Shown here: positions 10,948 through 21,942 of the stretch, one piece after another
How positions within the stretch are numbered: position 1 is the first letter of the stretch
Layout of the letters: each line of letters opens with the position of its first letter
Assembly (NCBI GenBank): GCA_036873135.1
Contig: JAPTYO010000008.1
Location: forward strand, 38,076,819-38,140,818
Reading direction: 5' to 3'
Source of the DNA: Clarkia xantiana subsp. parviflora
Lineage: Eukaryota; Streptophyta; Magnoliopsida; Myrtales; Onagraceae
DNA: 64,000 bases
Program-made: the position numbers and the translations under genes
Notes under the pieces: model-generated
Database searches by the model: none
What the model saw: only the letters and a program-made list of their open reading frames with translations
What the model was told of the DNA's origin: nothing

Positions 10948-12372
10948 TTAAGCCCTACGTAATCCAAGCAGTTTTACGTGCTTTTCGAAAATTTCTCAAC
11001 GTAATGGCTTATTTAATGGGTCTGCGACCATATTGTCTGTGGACAAGTATTCTAAAGCGATTATATTGTCTTCCACAACTGATTTGGCATAATTGTATTT
11101 CACATCAATGTGTTTGGTCCTACTATGGTAGTTTGGATTCTTAACTGCTGCAGTGGGTGCCTGACTGTCGGAGTATACCTTCACAGGTTTTCTCTTCTTG
11201 TCAGTGCCAATTAATGCAGTAAGAAGCCTTTTCAGCCAGACTTCTTCTTGTACGTTTTTAGAAAGGGCAACGAATTCTGATTCCATAGTGGAAAGCGCGA
11301 CTCAAGATTGCTTCTTGCTTACCCGTGATATGGCAGCATTAGCAAGGAGGAAAACTCCCCCTGTGGTGGACTTACGATCGTCCGGATCGCCACCGTGGTC
11401 GGCGTCACTATAACCAGTCAATTCGATTTTCCTGCACTTATAACACAAAAAATAGTTGGCAGTACCTTTTAGATATCTTATAATTCGTTTTACGGCCTTT
11501 AAACGTTGATAGCCAAGATATGATTGGAATCTTGCTACTAGGCCCACAGCGTAACAGATGTCCGGCCGAGTACATAGCATGGCGTACATTAGACTTCCTA
11601 CCACGCTTAGATACTCTGTACTCTTCATCTGTTCACGCTCCTGCTAGTTTTTCAAGGCCATCACGCTTCGACAGCGCGCACCCGAACACAACCGGCGTAT
11701 CCACGGGTTTGGCATCGAGCATTCTGAATCTTTCAACAGTTTGTTGATATATGATTCTTGAGACAGACACAATCTCCGGGCGGCACGATCTCTGCCTAAG
11801 ATGTACGTGGCCTCTCCCATGTCTTTCATCTCAAATGTTGATGATAACCAGGACTTTGATTCGTTCATGAAACTCACATCGTTTGCAGCAATGAGTATGT
11901 CATACACGTATAAGGTTATGATGACATATTTAGACCCGGAGGTCTTGGTGTAAACGCAGGGATCCTCGTGAAGGTTCACAAATCCGTTTCCGACGATTTC
12001 CTCGTGGAATCTACGATACCATTGCCGAGACAATTGTTTAAGATCGTAAATACATCTTTGGAGTTTGCAAACTTTACGTTCTTTTTCCAGGAGTAATAAA
12101 ACCCTCTGGCTACTCCATATAGATCTCTTCCTCCAGGTTTCCATGGAGAAATGCGGTCTTTAACATCCATTTAATGCAGGCTCATGATCGAGGCTTGCAA
12201 TAAGGGAAAAAATGGCTCTAACTGTGGTGTAACACACAGTTGGTGAGTATGTTTCATCAAAGTCCTCTCCGTGAATTTGGGTATATCCTTTCGAAATCGT
12301 TCGAGTTTTGCACCACCCAAATTTTCCATCAGTAGTGAATTATAAAATTTCACTTTCTAGCTCCGTGGTTAG
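10948..12372 (-). pseudogene. Broken copia reverse transcriptase-RNase H
   Basis: Open pieces 12144-11644, 11628-11302 and 11286-10996 carry the C-terminal two thirds of a copia RT and an RNase H. Visible motifs are HQL.V-like RT residues, NLHEDPCVYTK, the active-site box read as LYVYDIL, DMGEATYILG, the connection motif RYLKGT, and RNase H blocks SDADHGGDP, TMESEFVAL-like, VYSDSQ and VADPLNKPL. The catalytic YVDD is changed to YVYD, which should abolish polymerase activity. Frames change at least twice and stops intervene. The RT starts only at the segment after the usual KCK.D.DG box, exactly as in copia D. Confidence 0.9.
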
Positions 12373-14311
12373 CAGGTAAATCAACTGAAGACCAAACCGG
12401 AATACGTTCTAATTTAGGCATTGTTTTCCTCCATTCCAACGTTTGAGGTTCTTCCAATACTTGCTGAACCGTTACTGGTTCGTGAACGAATGTCTCACTT
12501 GATGGGTTACTTCTTAAAAGAAGTTTGTTGCCTTAGACTAAGTCTAGGCTCGATAATCTCATCTTAAGTCTGATCGTTACTCCCACTCGGAATGATGCTC
12601 CTTCTTGGAGCATTACTCCCACTGGGAACAATGGCGGTGCTTGAACTTTGGTCTACAACTTTCTTAGAATGACCTCTTGGTCTCAGGATTTTACCTCCGA
12701 GATTTATTCCTCGATCATTAGGATATAGAATCAAGTTAGTCATTTCCTCCCACTAGGAATAATGGGCAGTTGCGACGACTATTAGATTTTCATCCAATGG
12801 TTCAGCATTATGATTATCAGGTCTGAATTGATTCGCATTAACATTTAGTGATGATTATGTGAGGGGGAGTGAGCCCTCCCACTAGATTTATTATGAGGAC
12901 GTTTCCATCATCATTTACCATGTCATTCACTAATGCATTCACTAATGCTATATCATTCTCCCACTCGAAGTAAGTGGGACCTGAGAATCTCCGTTACCCA
13001 TATTAATTCGATCGGTACTTTATTTCGTTTCGTTCCGCAAAGTATTGGAAATCCATCCTCAAATTTCTATAATGTGTCATGTTCGACCACGTTGCCATTA
13101 ATCCAAGCTAATTTTAAGCTTGCATTTTCTAATAGTAGATCGTACTCTTATTAAATGCTTGTTTAACCCGCAAATTAATGTTGTTTAATGATAAGGTTTT
13201 ACTCGTATCATCTTTTAGCTTTTATGGAAATGCGTCAACCGATTATGTTGGAACATAGTGTTACATTAATGTGAGTCAACTTAATTTCATTCCATAGGAA
13301 CAATTAATGTTGAGTTCTAACATAATGTAATTTTAAACTATGTTTCTCGAAGTATTTAATAATATGATTGCTTAGCCAAACTTTTCGTTAAAGGCCTATA
13401 GTGGGAGTGTCATTTTACTGACTACTTCCTTTCGTTTATTAACTCACCCAGAGACTTATCCACCTCATGGACTATGCATTTGAGCTTTTGCTTAATGCTA
13501 TAGTTGATGTACTGCTCGATCGTAGTAGCATTAAAGCATACTTCTAACTATAGTAGTCATCAATGAGTTATTTCCAAAGGATTATAAACGAAAACTCAGC
13601 ATTCATTCATTAAAACACTTCATTATTAAATTTGTACTTCAAAACGATGTGTTCCGTCTCTTGAGGCACACGCGCGTACGACTCATAAAACCAGTTTTAT
13701 CCCGTGGTTTATATCGTTTCGTTTCCAAATTTAATTTAATCGGTTTTTCATGCACATTAACCGGGGAATTTATCATTTAATGGAGTACTCTATAGCAAAT
13801 GAGGATGAAATTAACGGTCAGTTTGCTTTTGAAATTATGCAATCGATGGATGTTTGATTAAGCGAGTGAATGTTTTATTTGATCCAACCGTTTTACCGGA
13901 GGATTCATAGATTAGTTATTTGTTTCGGATCGGTCCCGTTTAATCGGGTCGATTAATTTTGATAAGTAGGCCAAATCATGAACTGAATGGTTACTACTTT
14001 ATTCAATAATTATGAATCATCATTAACTAAACATAAACATTTATTGATAATAAGAGAACTTGTAGACATTGATACTGCACTGAGATACATTACAAAGCTT
14101 TAAGAGGTAAAGGAAAAGTAAAGTCGAAAAGGAAAACTCCAGCTATCTTCACCAACGTCCCTGAAAGAAATTCACAAGTGAATCATATCAGTAGACTTAG
14201 CGATATAAAACGTTTAACGGTTTCATATATGGGGCAAACGAGGTGTACCTTTTACAGTACTTCATCAGTAGTATTTGTCATACTACATATCTCGTTTGAA
14301 GACAAATTCGA
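12373..14311 (-). other. Copia C spacer replacing protease-integrase
   Basis: About 1.9 kb between gag and RT with no recognisable DTG protease, zinc HHCC or DDE integrase signature in any frame. It carries several copies of CTCCCACT(C/G/A)GGAA (TGGGAGT-type purine tracts on the minus strand), for example near 12584, 12615, 12750, 12880 and 12958. The block 12900-13150 matches copia D 51730-52015 in inverse orientation, so the spacer is inherited and not private to this copy. Confidence 0.65.
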
Positions 14312-14911
14312 TCATGTTTCCTCTGCAATTTCCTTAGTCCTCTTGCGGTGGCGCACATGGGAACTTTTCAGTCTCTTTTGGTTGCTTTCCTTGAAAAGGA
14401 ACATGGAGTACTTAACTGAATCAATTAAGTATCCTAGTCCATTATCGTCAGCAAACCATGATATCGGATATCCCTGTGCGATATTGATTATCTTTCTCCA
14501 ATTGGATTTTTCGATCCTTCGGTTACACACAAGTTTTACTCTGGTGTTGTTTGAAAGTAGGTCATCATACTCTATTATTACTTTTCTTGCTTCAGCTGCC
14601 TTTCCACTACCAAAACGAAGTTTAAGGGCAGCCCAAAGCTGAACAGCCGAATAATTGAGCGTGAAGTCCTCTGTAACCTCTTTATCCAAGGATGCCAATA
14701 TCACCTTGCAAGCTTTCTTATCTCCCAAGCCTATGTTCCCTATTCTGGGAACTAGGTTGTGGTCTGGCGGTACCAACATTTTCTCTCTTATAGTAATGAT
14801 ACAGTCGTGTGTATCACATGCTATAAGACGTTCTCTTACCATCTCACTCCATGCTTCATAATCCATACCATCCAGATTGCATGGTTTACAAAAGCGTACC
14901 GACCCAGCCAT
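14312..14911 (-). pseudogene. Copia C Gag fragment
   Basis: The frame starts at the ATG at 14911 (MAGSVRF..., 9 codons inside a longer open frame). It runs 200 codons with copia Gag hallmarks: NLDGMDYEAWSEMVRERL near the start, ASLDKEVTEDF and VQLWAALKLRFGSGKAAEA in the middle (the UBN2-type helix region). It then loses similarity after about residue 150 and ends without a zinc knuckle. The beginning matches the gag start of copia D (49975). Gag forms the particle core. This product would be truncated and probably non-functional. Confidence 0.8.
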
Positions 14912-14935
14912 TAGAACTATTACAATTATAATCAT

Positions 14936-16307
14936 GCTAAGTTAGGGAGACAATAACATTTTGACAGAATTGCAAACATCGGATTATCTATTAAAATGGA
15001 ATACGACGAATAGTGATCCTTCAGTCATTAAACCATACCGACCGCCAGTAACCGAGGGAAGGGGGTGTTGTGAAAATGTTCACACCATTGTCGTATTCAA
15101 TCCAATAGATCAGTCTCTTGAAAACGGTTATTATTTTGCAAATTACCGGAACGGGAATTTTCAACAAGCATACCCGATCTTGGCTTTCCCATGGTCCTTT
15201 TTTATTTTGTAAAATTATCCGATAATTTACGCATGCATAATACTCAATCACGCCATAAACATCGAACAAACCAAAACAACATGCTTACGCGTCATGCATC
15301 TAATGTTCCTTAGCATACATAATTCTACTTAAAGTAAATTACCACATGCTTTCATTCATGAACATTCTAGCATACGTGTCAAAACATGCAACTTCCGCAT
15401 ACATCATGCATAATTGACGACTGGTATTTTCAGTTTTAAAAAAACGTTTTGAAAATATTAGGGGCTGATTTGCAATTCATGCTTACAATCTTATTATGCG
15501 AAATATCCAGACATGGATTCTAGGCACTTTCAATCAGCATAACATGTTTATCCTATTGCACAAACCATATATTTAAATCCCAGAGCTCAATGCTCGCAAT
15601 ATATTATCCAGCTAGCTTGTCTAAGTCAAGACGATGGTTCTAATATATATATTTTGCATAAAGTAAACAATTGCAATTCAGCCCACTAATTTAATCCAGT
15701 CCCAAAAACATACATATCCGAGATCCATCCCCATAATCGTAACCAGGTATTAGGGTTTTATCCAAAAACGTGTTAAAACGTAAACCCTAAGAGCACTGTT
15801 TAGGTTAACTTAAAGTTCGAAAACATTTTAGATTTAAAATTTGACATCCTATTTTATTGAACATTTAAAATTTCTGGAAATTTTTAAAATTTGGTTCGGT
15901 CTAATTTAAAATCTGGTCTGAGTCGGTCCGATTTTAAAAAAATCCGTTTTGGTCTGAAACGGTTCAATAAAATAAGATTGTAGTTCGGTTCATCACTCGA
16001 AACCGGTTTGGTTTAGATTCACTTAGTTACTTTGGTCCGACCCGACCCGACTAGGTCGACCCGATTAAGAAAAACCCGGATTGGTTTAACCCGTTCCGTT
16101 TTTGCGAATTGGACCGGCCCAATAAACCCATAGGGTTCGGCCGAAACATTTCTTTTGGGCTAAGTAGAGTTTTAAAGTCCACTAAAAACTTAACTTAGCC
16201 CACAAGAATCATTAATTATGTAAAATAATTTCCAATATTGTTAATATATATATATATAATTCGGCACTTATATATATTATTAATGTATATAAATATTGTC
16301 AAGATTC
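14936..16307 (-). other. Copia C leader, part distal to the 5' LTR
   Basis: AT-rich 5' leader of copia C with no gene. The segment 15470-15800 (AGACATGGATTCTAGG, AGCATAACATG, ATCCAGCTAGCTTG) also occurs in the leaders of copia D (49060-49480) and copia E. Gypsy A inserted at its right end. Confidence 0.7.
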
Positions 16308-17065
16308 TGTTGGATCACGGGCGAAGCTCCGTTACGTCCTTGACGGAAAGCTTTGGACTCCTGGGCTCCGCGTAATCCTGCAAAATGGATGACCTGGGTG
16401 GTGACCCAGAATCCCTCTCCGATGCTTAAATGAGTATGTGATCAATGGGTGGTAAGCAAAAAGTCTAAGCTCGTATTAGATGATGGTTTTCTGAGGTAAC
16501 TTCCTCCTTTATATAGGAGGGGAAGTTACTCAGTTACTTGTTACTGCGCCTGGCAGTTTTACCCATGATTCCGTGTATCTCGCCACGATTCCGCATATCT
16601 CGGTCGGGATTCCGTATATCTCGCCCCACGCTCCGCGTATCTTACCCGTACTTCGCGTATCTCGGGCACGCCCTGCGTATCTCGGGGGATTTATCTTTAT
16701 CTCTAACCGTCTCCCACTACTCTATCTAGTAGGCAGGTTTCTCGGTCTTTATCCTCTGATCACAAGTCCCGACTCCTGTCGAAGACTCCAGAGTTGTCTC
16801 ATTCTAGATCACCACCCAGGACCTTCAGTCTCTACGGGACAGGTCCAGCCTCTGCGGGGCTTTATTATCGGGGCTTTTACTAAGGCATATCGGGGCCTAC
16901 TCAGCGGCTTCTCATCGGGAGCATTCAGCTCATACATCGGGACCACTAAAGTCGGGATCCTTCGTGCTGGGCCTCTGGGCCTTCTAGGCTTTTCACGAGG
17001 CCCACTGGACCTACTCGCCGTCCATTGGCTGTTAACGGGGCTAACGATTACATCGGAACCCATCA
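16308..17065 (-). repeat. 3' LTR of gypsy A
   Basis: 758 bp, TGTTGGATCACGG to AACCCATCA. Just right of it (17066-17092) the minus strand reads CCCCCATGTCTTGGGGGCAAA, the polypurine tract. A TATA-like ATATAAAGGAGG (minus strand) lies near 16503-16518. Confidence 0.92.
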
Positions 17066-17548
17066 TTTGCCCCCAAGACATGGGGGACTTTTAGTTCGTC
17101 ATGTCTTTTAATTCAGCTCTTCTGACCTCGTTGTCGGAGGTTTTTGTTTTCATACCTTCCGATACCACTGTCGGAGGCTTTTGCCTTGCGTGTGATTGTT
17201 GTATAACAGAGTCTCTTACTCATGATTACCTCGGGCCCACCAGGCCCCATGGGCAGTTGCCAAATCCGAGGAGACTCCTCGGTTACTGTAGCATTAAATG
17301 CCTAGGGATAAGGAAACGACGTTTAAACCAGCGTGACTGCTGTTTTCTGGAAAAGCAGCCATGACGTCACACACGTCCCTTCCGTACCTATGATCTCGGC
17401 GATTAAGATCGTGTCGTTTCCTCTTCAACGGTGCAGATCGTGCCCATCCAGCTGTCTCTTCCATACCGTCTTCATAATTTCAACGGTCGAGATCAAGTCG
17501 TTTTGTCTTCAACGGTCAAGATTAAGTTCCCTCAGTTGCCCTTTTGCT
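17066..17548 (+). other. Upstream region of antisense unit in gypsy A
   Basis: Between the polypurine tract and the antisense TATA box. Contains several CAACGGT / GATCGTG-type repeats near 17395-17520. It has no supported gene and may act as promoter proximal sequence for the plus-strand (antisense) unit. Confidence 0.4.
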
Positions 17549-17720
17549 TATAAAAGCCAAAACCCTGGCATTATTCATTTCTTCTGCACTCTCTCGATTT
17601 TAGCCATCCTTGCATTCGAAGCTCTTCTCCAAGCTCTTCCTACTGTTCCAGTGATCTAAGGCCTTCAAGCTTCCGATCTTCCTCCATTTTATCTCTCCGA
17701 TCATCGATCATGTCTGGTAA
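17549..17720 (+). promoter_or_regulatory. Antisense promoter, leader and start codon in gypsy A
   Basis: A strong plant-type TATA box, TATAAAAG (17549-17556), is followed after about 30 bp by a CT-rich leader (17580-17700). The ATG at 17710-17712 sits in ATGTCTG|GTAAGA, so a splice donor directly follows the first codons. Orientation is opposite to gag-pol. Tat-lineage elements are known to carry antisense ORFs between pol and the 3' LTR, and this looks like the first exon of such a gene. No downstream protein-coding exon remains; minisatellites follow. Confidence 0.55.
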
Positions 17721-17904
17721 GACTTTCTTCTATGTCTCTTGTATCGAACCTCTTTGGCCTTCTGGCCTTTATATAAGTAGTTTCTTTCCATCTGTTTTGG
17801 CACCGATACTCGTTTGCACTTTATCTAAAGCGGCTTTAAACTCGTTACTCCGAACGTTCCGATGCACCATTTGAGATGGCTTCATACGTTCTTCCGACGC
17901 TTGA

Positions 17905-18250
17905 CTTGGGACTTCGTCATTTAAGGTTTCTCGTCCCATCGGGACTTTACCACTTAAGGTTTCTCGTCCAATCGGGACTTTACCGCTGAAGGTTTCTCGT
18001 CCAAAATCGGGACTTCACCACTTAAGGCTTCTCGTCCAAAATCGGGACTTCGCCACTTAAGGCTTCTCGTCCAAAATCGGGACTTCACCACTTAAGGCTT
18101 CTCGTCCAAAATCGGTACTTCACCACTTAAGGCTTCTCGTCCAAAATCGGGACTTCACCACTTAAGGCTTCTCTCGTCCAAAATCGGGACTTCGCCATTT
18201 AAGGCTTCTCGTCCAAAATCGGGACTTCACCACTTAAGGTTTCTCGTCCC
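17905..18250. repeat. Minisatellite 1 in gypsy A 3' region
   Basis: About nine copies of a 34-38-bp unit with core AAGGCTTCTCGTCCAAAATCGGGACTTCACCACTT, slightly degenerate at the left (TTTCTCGTCCCATCGGG). Confidence 0.9.
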
Positions 18251-18299
18251 TGCCTTTCAAGGCCATTATCACACCCCTTAGGGCTTTTACTGCGTCTCT

Positions 18300-18600
18300 A
18301 CCGGACGGCTTAATCGTACCTTTTAAGGCTTTTTGCCGCATCATATAGACGACTTACGCGGACCCGTTAAGGCTTTTCCGTACCCGTTAAGGCTTTTGGC
18401 CGCATCATATAGACGACTTACGCGGACCCATCAGGGCCTTTTGGTACCTAGGCTTTTGGTTGCATCATATAGACGACTTACGTGTACCCCGTAGGGATTT
18501 TGTCCATACCCGTTAAGGCTTTTGGCCGCATCATATAGACGACTTACGCATACCTCGGAAGGCTTTTATCGTACCTCGGAAGGCTTTTTGTCGCGTCCTT
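18300..18600. repeat. Minisatellite 2 in gypsy A 3' region
   Basis: Four copies of a unit of about 57-70 bp with core GCATCATATAGACGACTTA followed by CGCGGACCC and TAAGGCTTTT, near 18335, 18405, 18462 and 18527. Confidence 0.85.
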
Positions 18601-18740
18601 CAGGACGTCTTACTAACAGTTTAGAATAAATCTAAAAGTAATTTGATCGGAAACAACTTCTTTTATTCATAAATAACTCAAAATAGGCTTACATCGGATC
18701 TTATTGATAGACAATTTGCGCCCTTCACGGCGGCTTAATA

Positions 18741-20048
18741 TCAAACATGATACTTCTTCAAGTGTTCGCCACTGAAGGAATGCTTCAACGTCTTGCCATC
18801 AAGGTCCTCTAGCCTGTATGCATTGGGGGCTGGCATCCCTACGATCTTGTAAGGTCCCTCCCATTTTGGCGATAGTTTGTTGATCCGATCTTGGTGAACG
18901 AACTCGTTCCTCCGCCAGACAAGTTCTCCCACGAAGAATTGTCGAGATCTGACACGCCGATTGTAATATCGGGCAGTTGCCAGACGCATTCGGGCCTGGA
19001 CTTCATCAGCCTTCCATCTTTTTTCCTCGAGCAAGTCTAAGTCTAGACGTCTCATTTCCTCGTTTGTCAGAGGCTCGTAATATTTCGCGCGATGGGACGC
19101 CACCGCTATTTCCACGGGAGCGACTGCCTCCGTGCCATAGACCAGGCCAAACGGAGTTTCTCCTGTTGATTGCTTGGGTGTTGTTCTCACAGCCCACAGC
19201 ACGTTCTCGAGCTCATCCAGCCAATGGCCCTGCAAGGCATAGACTCTCTTCTTCAAGCCATCCATCACGATCTTGTTGGCTGATTCTACCTGGCCATTGG
19301 TCTGAGCGTGGCGGACTGAAGCGGTCCGATGCTCAATGTTTAGTTTTTCCAGGTACTCCTTCAACTGAGCCCCATTGAACGGAGGGCCATTGTCGCTGAT
19401 CAACACTCGAGGAACCCCGTACCGGGATACGATCTGAGTTTGAAGGAACTTTAGGATCTGCTGCCCCGTCGTTCTAGCCAATGCTTTAGCCTCTATCCAC
19501 TTTGAGAAGTAGTCGATGGCCACGAGCAAATACTTGCACTGACCTTTCGCTTGGGGAAGAGGTCCCACCAAATCAATCCCCCATTGCGCGAAGGGCCATG
19601 CACTCCTGATGGGCATTAAGTCCGCGGCGGGGGCCACGATATTTGGAGCGTACTTCTGGCATGTATCACAGGATCGGACCATCGCGGTCGCTTCCTTGTT
19701 CATCGAGGGCCAATAGTAGCCTAAGTTCAATGCCTTCCTCACTAGAGATCGGGCCCCTTCATGACAGGCCGCGACTCCTTCGTGTAGCTCCCTCAGGATC
19801 CGATTCGTGTCAGGTTCTGCTACGCATTTTAAGAAAGGCTTTACGTACCCTTTTTTGTATAATTGGTTGTCCACCATCGCGTAGTTGTCCGAAATCCGAC
19901 GCAACCTGACAGCTGCCACTTTATCATCGGGGAGTACCCCCGTAGTCAGGTATGTGACCATCGGGGTCATCCAAGTGGGCTTCTCTTCTTCCTCCGATCC
20001 TGTCTCAATAGCATAGATCTCCACCGGATCAATGTTTGAGATAATCAC
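18741..20048 (-). CDS. Gypsy A integrase
   Basis: 435-codon frame, the C-terminal part of the polyprotein. It cuts the target and joins element cDNA to the genome. Zinc-binding HHCC is visible as H89, H96, C127 and C130 (CDTC). The catalytic triad is D159 (GIDLVGP), D219 (SDNGPPF) and E255 (NGQVESAN), with the expected 35-residue D-E gap. A C-terminal domain with WEGPYKI and YRLEDLDG follows. The catalytic core looks intact. The frame is offset from RT: the join lies at a run of five A (minus strand GAAAAAGGTG near 20050). One A fewer would keep one frame, so a 1-bp insertion is the likely cause. The frame's first Met is inside the polyprotein, not a true start. Confidence 0.9.
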   Translation of the reverse strand: MIISNIDPVEIYAIETGSEEEEKPTWMTPMVTYLTTGVLPDDKVAAVRLRRISDNYAMVDNQLYKKGYVKPFLKCVAEPDTNRILRELHEGVAACHEGARSLVRKALNLGYYWPSMNKEATAMVRSCDTCQKYAPNIVAPAADLMPIRSAWPFAQWGIDLVGPLPQAKGQCKYLLVAIDYFSKWIEAKALARTTGQQILKFLQTQIVSRYGVPRVLISDNGPPFNGAQLKEYLEKLNIEHRTASVRHAQTNGQVESANKIVMDGLKKRVYALQGHWLDELENVLWAVRTTPKQSTGETPFGLVYGTEAVAPVEIAVASHRAKYYEPLTNEEMRRLDLDLLEEKRWKADEVQARMRLATARYYNRRVRSRQFFVGELVWRRNEFVHQDRINKLSPKWEGPYKIVGMPAPNAYRLEDLDGKTLKHSFSGEHLKKYHV

Positions 20049-21939
20049 CTTTTTCTAGGAAATGCACCCTCCGATTCTCCTCAGGGGCCACTCCCAGAGC
20101 GAACTTGCTTAAGGCATCTGCTTCCGCGTTCTCTTCCCTCGGGATTGCCTCGATATCGAAGCTTTTGAAGCTTCCCTTCAAAGTCTGCACCTCGTGCAAA
20201 TACTTCTTCATTGTTGGGCTCTTGGCTTCATAGTTCCCCTGGACTTGATTCACGATCAAGCTGGCATCGCACTTCACTTTTAAATGATCGACCCCCGTAC
20301 CCTTGGCAATCTTAAGGCCTGTGATGAGAGCCTCATACTCCGCTTCGTTGTTGGTGGCTTTGAACGTCAACGCCAAGGCATATCGTAGGGGCTCGCCTCC
20401 ACCGGGCGGTATCAATATGAATCCTGCCCCCGAGCCTTCTACACTCGATGAACCATCAGTGTACATTTCCCAGGTATTCTCCTCATTTGGCTGTTCTGGC
20501 TGTTGTTCTGTTGTCGGGACTTCCTCCATGGTTGCCCCCTCTGCGGGACCCGTTACTTCCAGATCGGGTGCCGTAGACTCAGCTATAAAATCTACCAATG
20601 CCTGGCCCTTAATAGCGGTTCTCGGAGCGAAATGAATACGGAACTCTGTCAGCTCGATGGCCCATTTTACCAATCTCCCCGACGCCTCCGGTCGGTTCAA
20701 AAAGTGTTTCAGGGGCTGATTAGTCAATACCGTGACTTCATGGGCATGGAAGTAAGGTCGTAGCTTTCTAGCGGCAATAATCAACGCAAAGAGATACTTC
20801 TCAATAGCGGGATAGTTTATTTCAGACTTGGCAAACGCCTTGCTTACATAATAGATAGGCACTTGGTTGCCCTTGACAATTTTAATCAAAACAGAACTAA
20901 CAGCCACATCAGAAACAACCAAATAGAGATAAAGCGGCTCGCCTGGAACTGGTTTCGCCAACGGCGGAAGGGTACGGAGGTGTTGCTTGAGTGCCTGGAA
21001 TGCCTCCTCGCACTTGTCGGTCCATTCGAATTTCTTGTGGGCCCTCAGCACATCAAAAAATGGCATGGCTCGGTCACTCGCCTTGGATAGGAAGCGATTC
21101 ATCGCGGCCAACCGGCCATTCAGCACCTGGACCTCCCGATGAGTCTTCGGGGACTGCATCTCCTCGATTGCTCGCAGCTTCTCGGGGTTCACCTCGATTC
21201 CTCTCTGGCTCACCATGAACCCTAGGAACCTCCCCGAGTTTACCCCAAAAGCACATTTGTCGGGGTTCAGCCGAACCTGATGGAACTTCATCCGCTCAAA
21301 TGCTGCCGCCAAGTTCTGGACATGGTCTCCTGCCTGTCGGGACTTCACCAGCATGTCATCCACATATGCCTCCATGGTTTTCCCCAACATGTCTCCGAAC
21401 AACTTGTTCACCATTCGCTGGTAAGTCGCTCCGGCATTGATCAATCCGAAGGGCATCACGTCATAATGGTAGACGTCACTGTCGGCATAGAAGGCCGTAT
21501 GGGGGGCATCCTCCTTCGCCATCTTGATATGGTTATACCCGGAATAGGCATCCATGAAGCTCAGCAGCTCATTTCCCGATGTGGCATCCACCAGCTGGTC
21601 AATCCTCGGGAGCGGGTAGCAATCCTTCGGGCAAGCCTTGTTTAAGTCGCGGAAATCGACACACATCCGCCACTTCCCGTTACTCTTTCGCACCAGGACT
21701 GGGTTAGCCACCCAAGTCTGGAATCGGAGCTCCTTGATGAATCCAGCATCGAGCAGTCTACCCACCTCTTGCTGGATCGCGATCCTCTTGTCCGCGCCCA
21801 TCGGACGTCTTCTCTGCGCGATAGGCTTGATCGCGGGGTCTATCTTCAACTCGTGCACTATCACGTCGGGGCTGATTCCTGGCATATCACTCGGGGACCA
21901 GGCAAACAGCTCCTTAAACTTCTTTAGGAGCTCGATCAA
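20029..21939 (-). CDS. Gypsy A reverse transcriptase with two RNase H domains
   Basis: 636-codon frame. RT (about residues 1-300) copies element RNA into DNA; it shows FMDAYSGYNHI (D130), MPFGLINAGATYQRM and the active-site box YVDD at 192-195. The first RNase H (about 305-450) has YYVSKAF and a LTNQPLK box where LTDQPLK is usual, suggesting a weakened domain. A second, archaeal-type RNase H (about 488-615) shows TDGSS (D495), NEAEYEAL, VKCDASL (D558) and ENAEADALSKFA (D608), all catalytic positions present. This tandem pair is a hallmark of the Tat clade. The frame is separated from protease by one in-frame TAA (21943-21945). Confidence 0.93.
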   Translation of the reverse strand: MIELLKKFKELFAWSPSDMPGISPDVIVHELKIDPAIKPIAQRRRPMGADKRIAIQQEVGRLLDAGFIKELRFQTWVANPVLVRKSNGKWRMCVDFRDLNKACPKDCYPLPRIDQLVDATSGNELLSFMDAYSGYNHIKMAKEDAPHTAFYADSDVYHYDVMPFGLINAGATYQRMVNKLFGDMLGKTMEAYVDDMLVKSRQAGDHVQNLAAAFERMKFHQVRLNPDKCAFGVNSGRFLGFMVSQRGIEVNPEKLRAIEEMQSPKTHREVQVLNGRLAAMNRFLSKASDRAMPFFDVLRAHKKFEWTDKCEEAFQALKQHLRTLPPLAKPVPGEPLYLYLVVSDVAVSSVLIKIVKGNQVPIYYVSKAFAKSEINYPAIEKYLFALIIAARKLRPYFHAHEVTVLTNQPLKHFLNRPEASGRLVKWAIELTEFRIHFAPRTAIKGQALVDFIAESTAPDLEVTGPAEGATMEEVPTTEQQPEQPNEENTWEMYTDGSSSVEGSGAGFILIPPGGGEPLRYALALTFKATNNEAEYEALITGLKIAKGTGVDHLKVKCDASLIVNQVQGNYEAKSPTMKKYLHEVQTLKGSFKSFDIEAIPREENAEADALSKFALGVAPEENRRVHFLEKGDYLKH

Positions 21940-21942
21940 CTC

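Noticed and set aside
16573..17094. 173-codon frame in the gypsy A LTR (repeated at 24719-25225)
   Set aside because: Lies within LTR sequence on the strand opposite to the element and is explained by composition; no domain seen.
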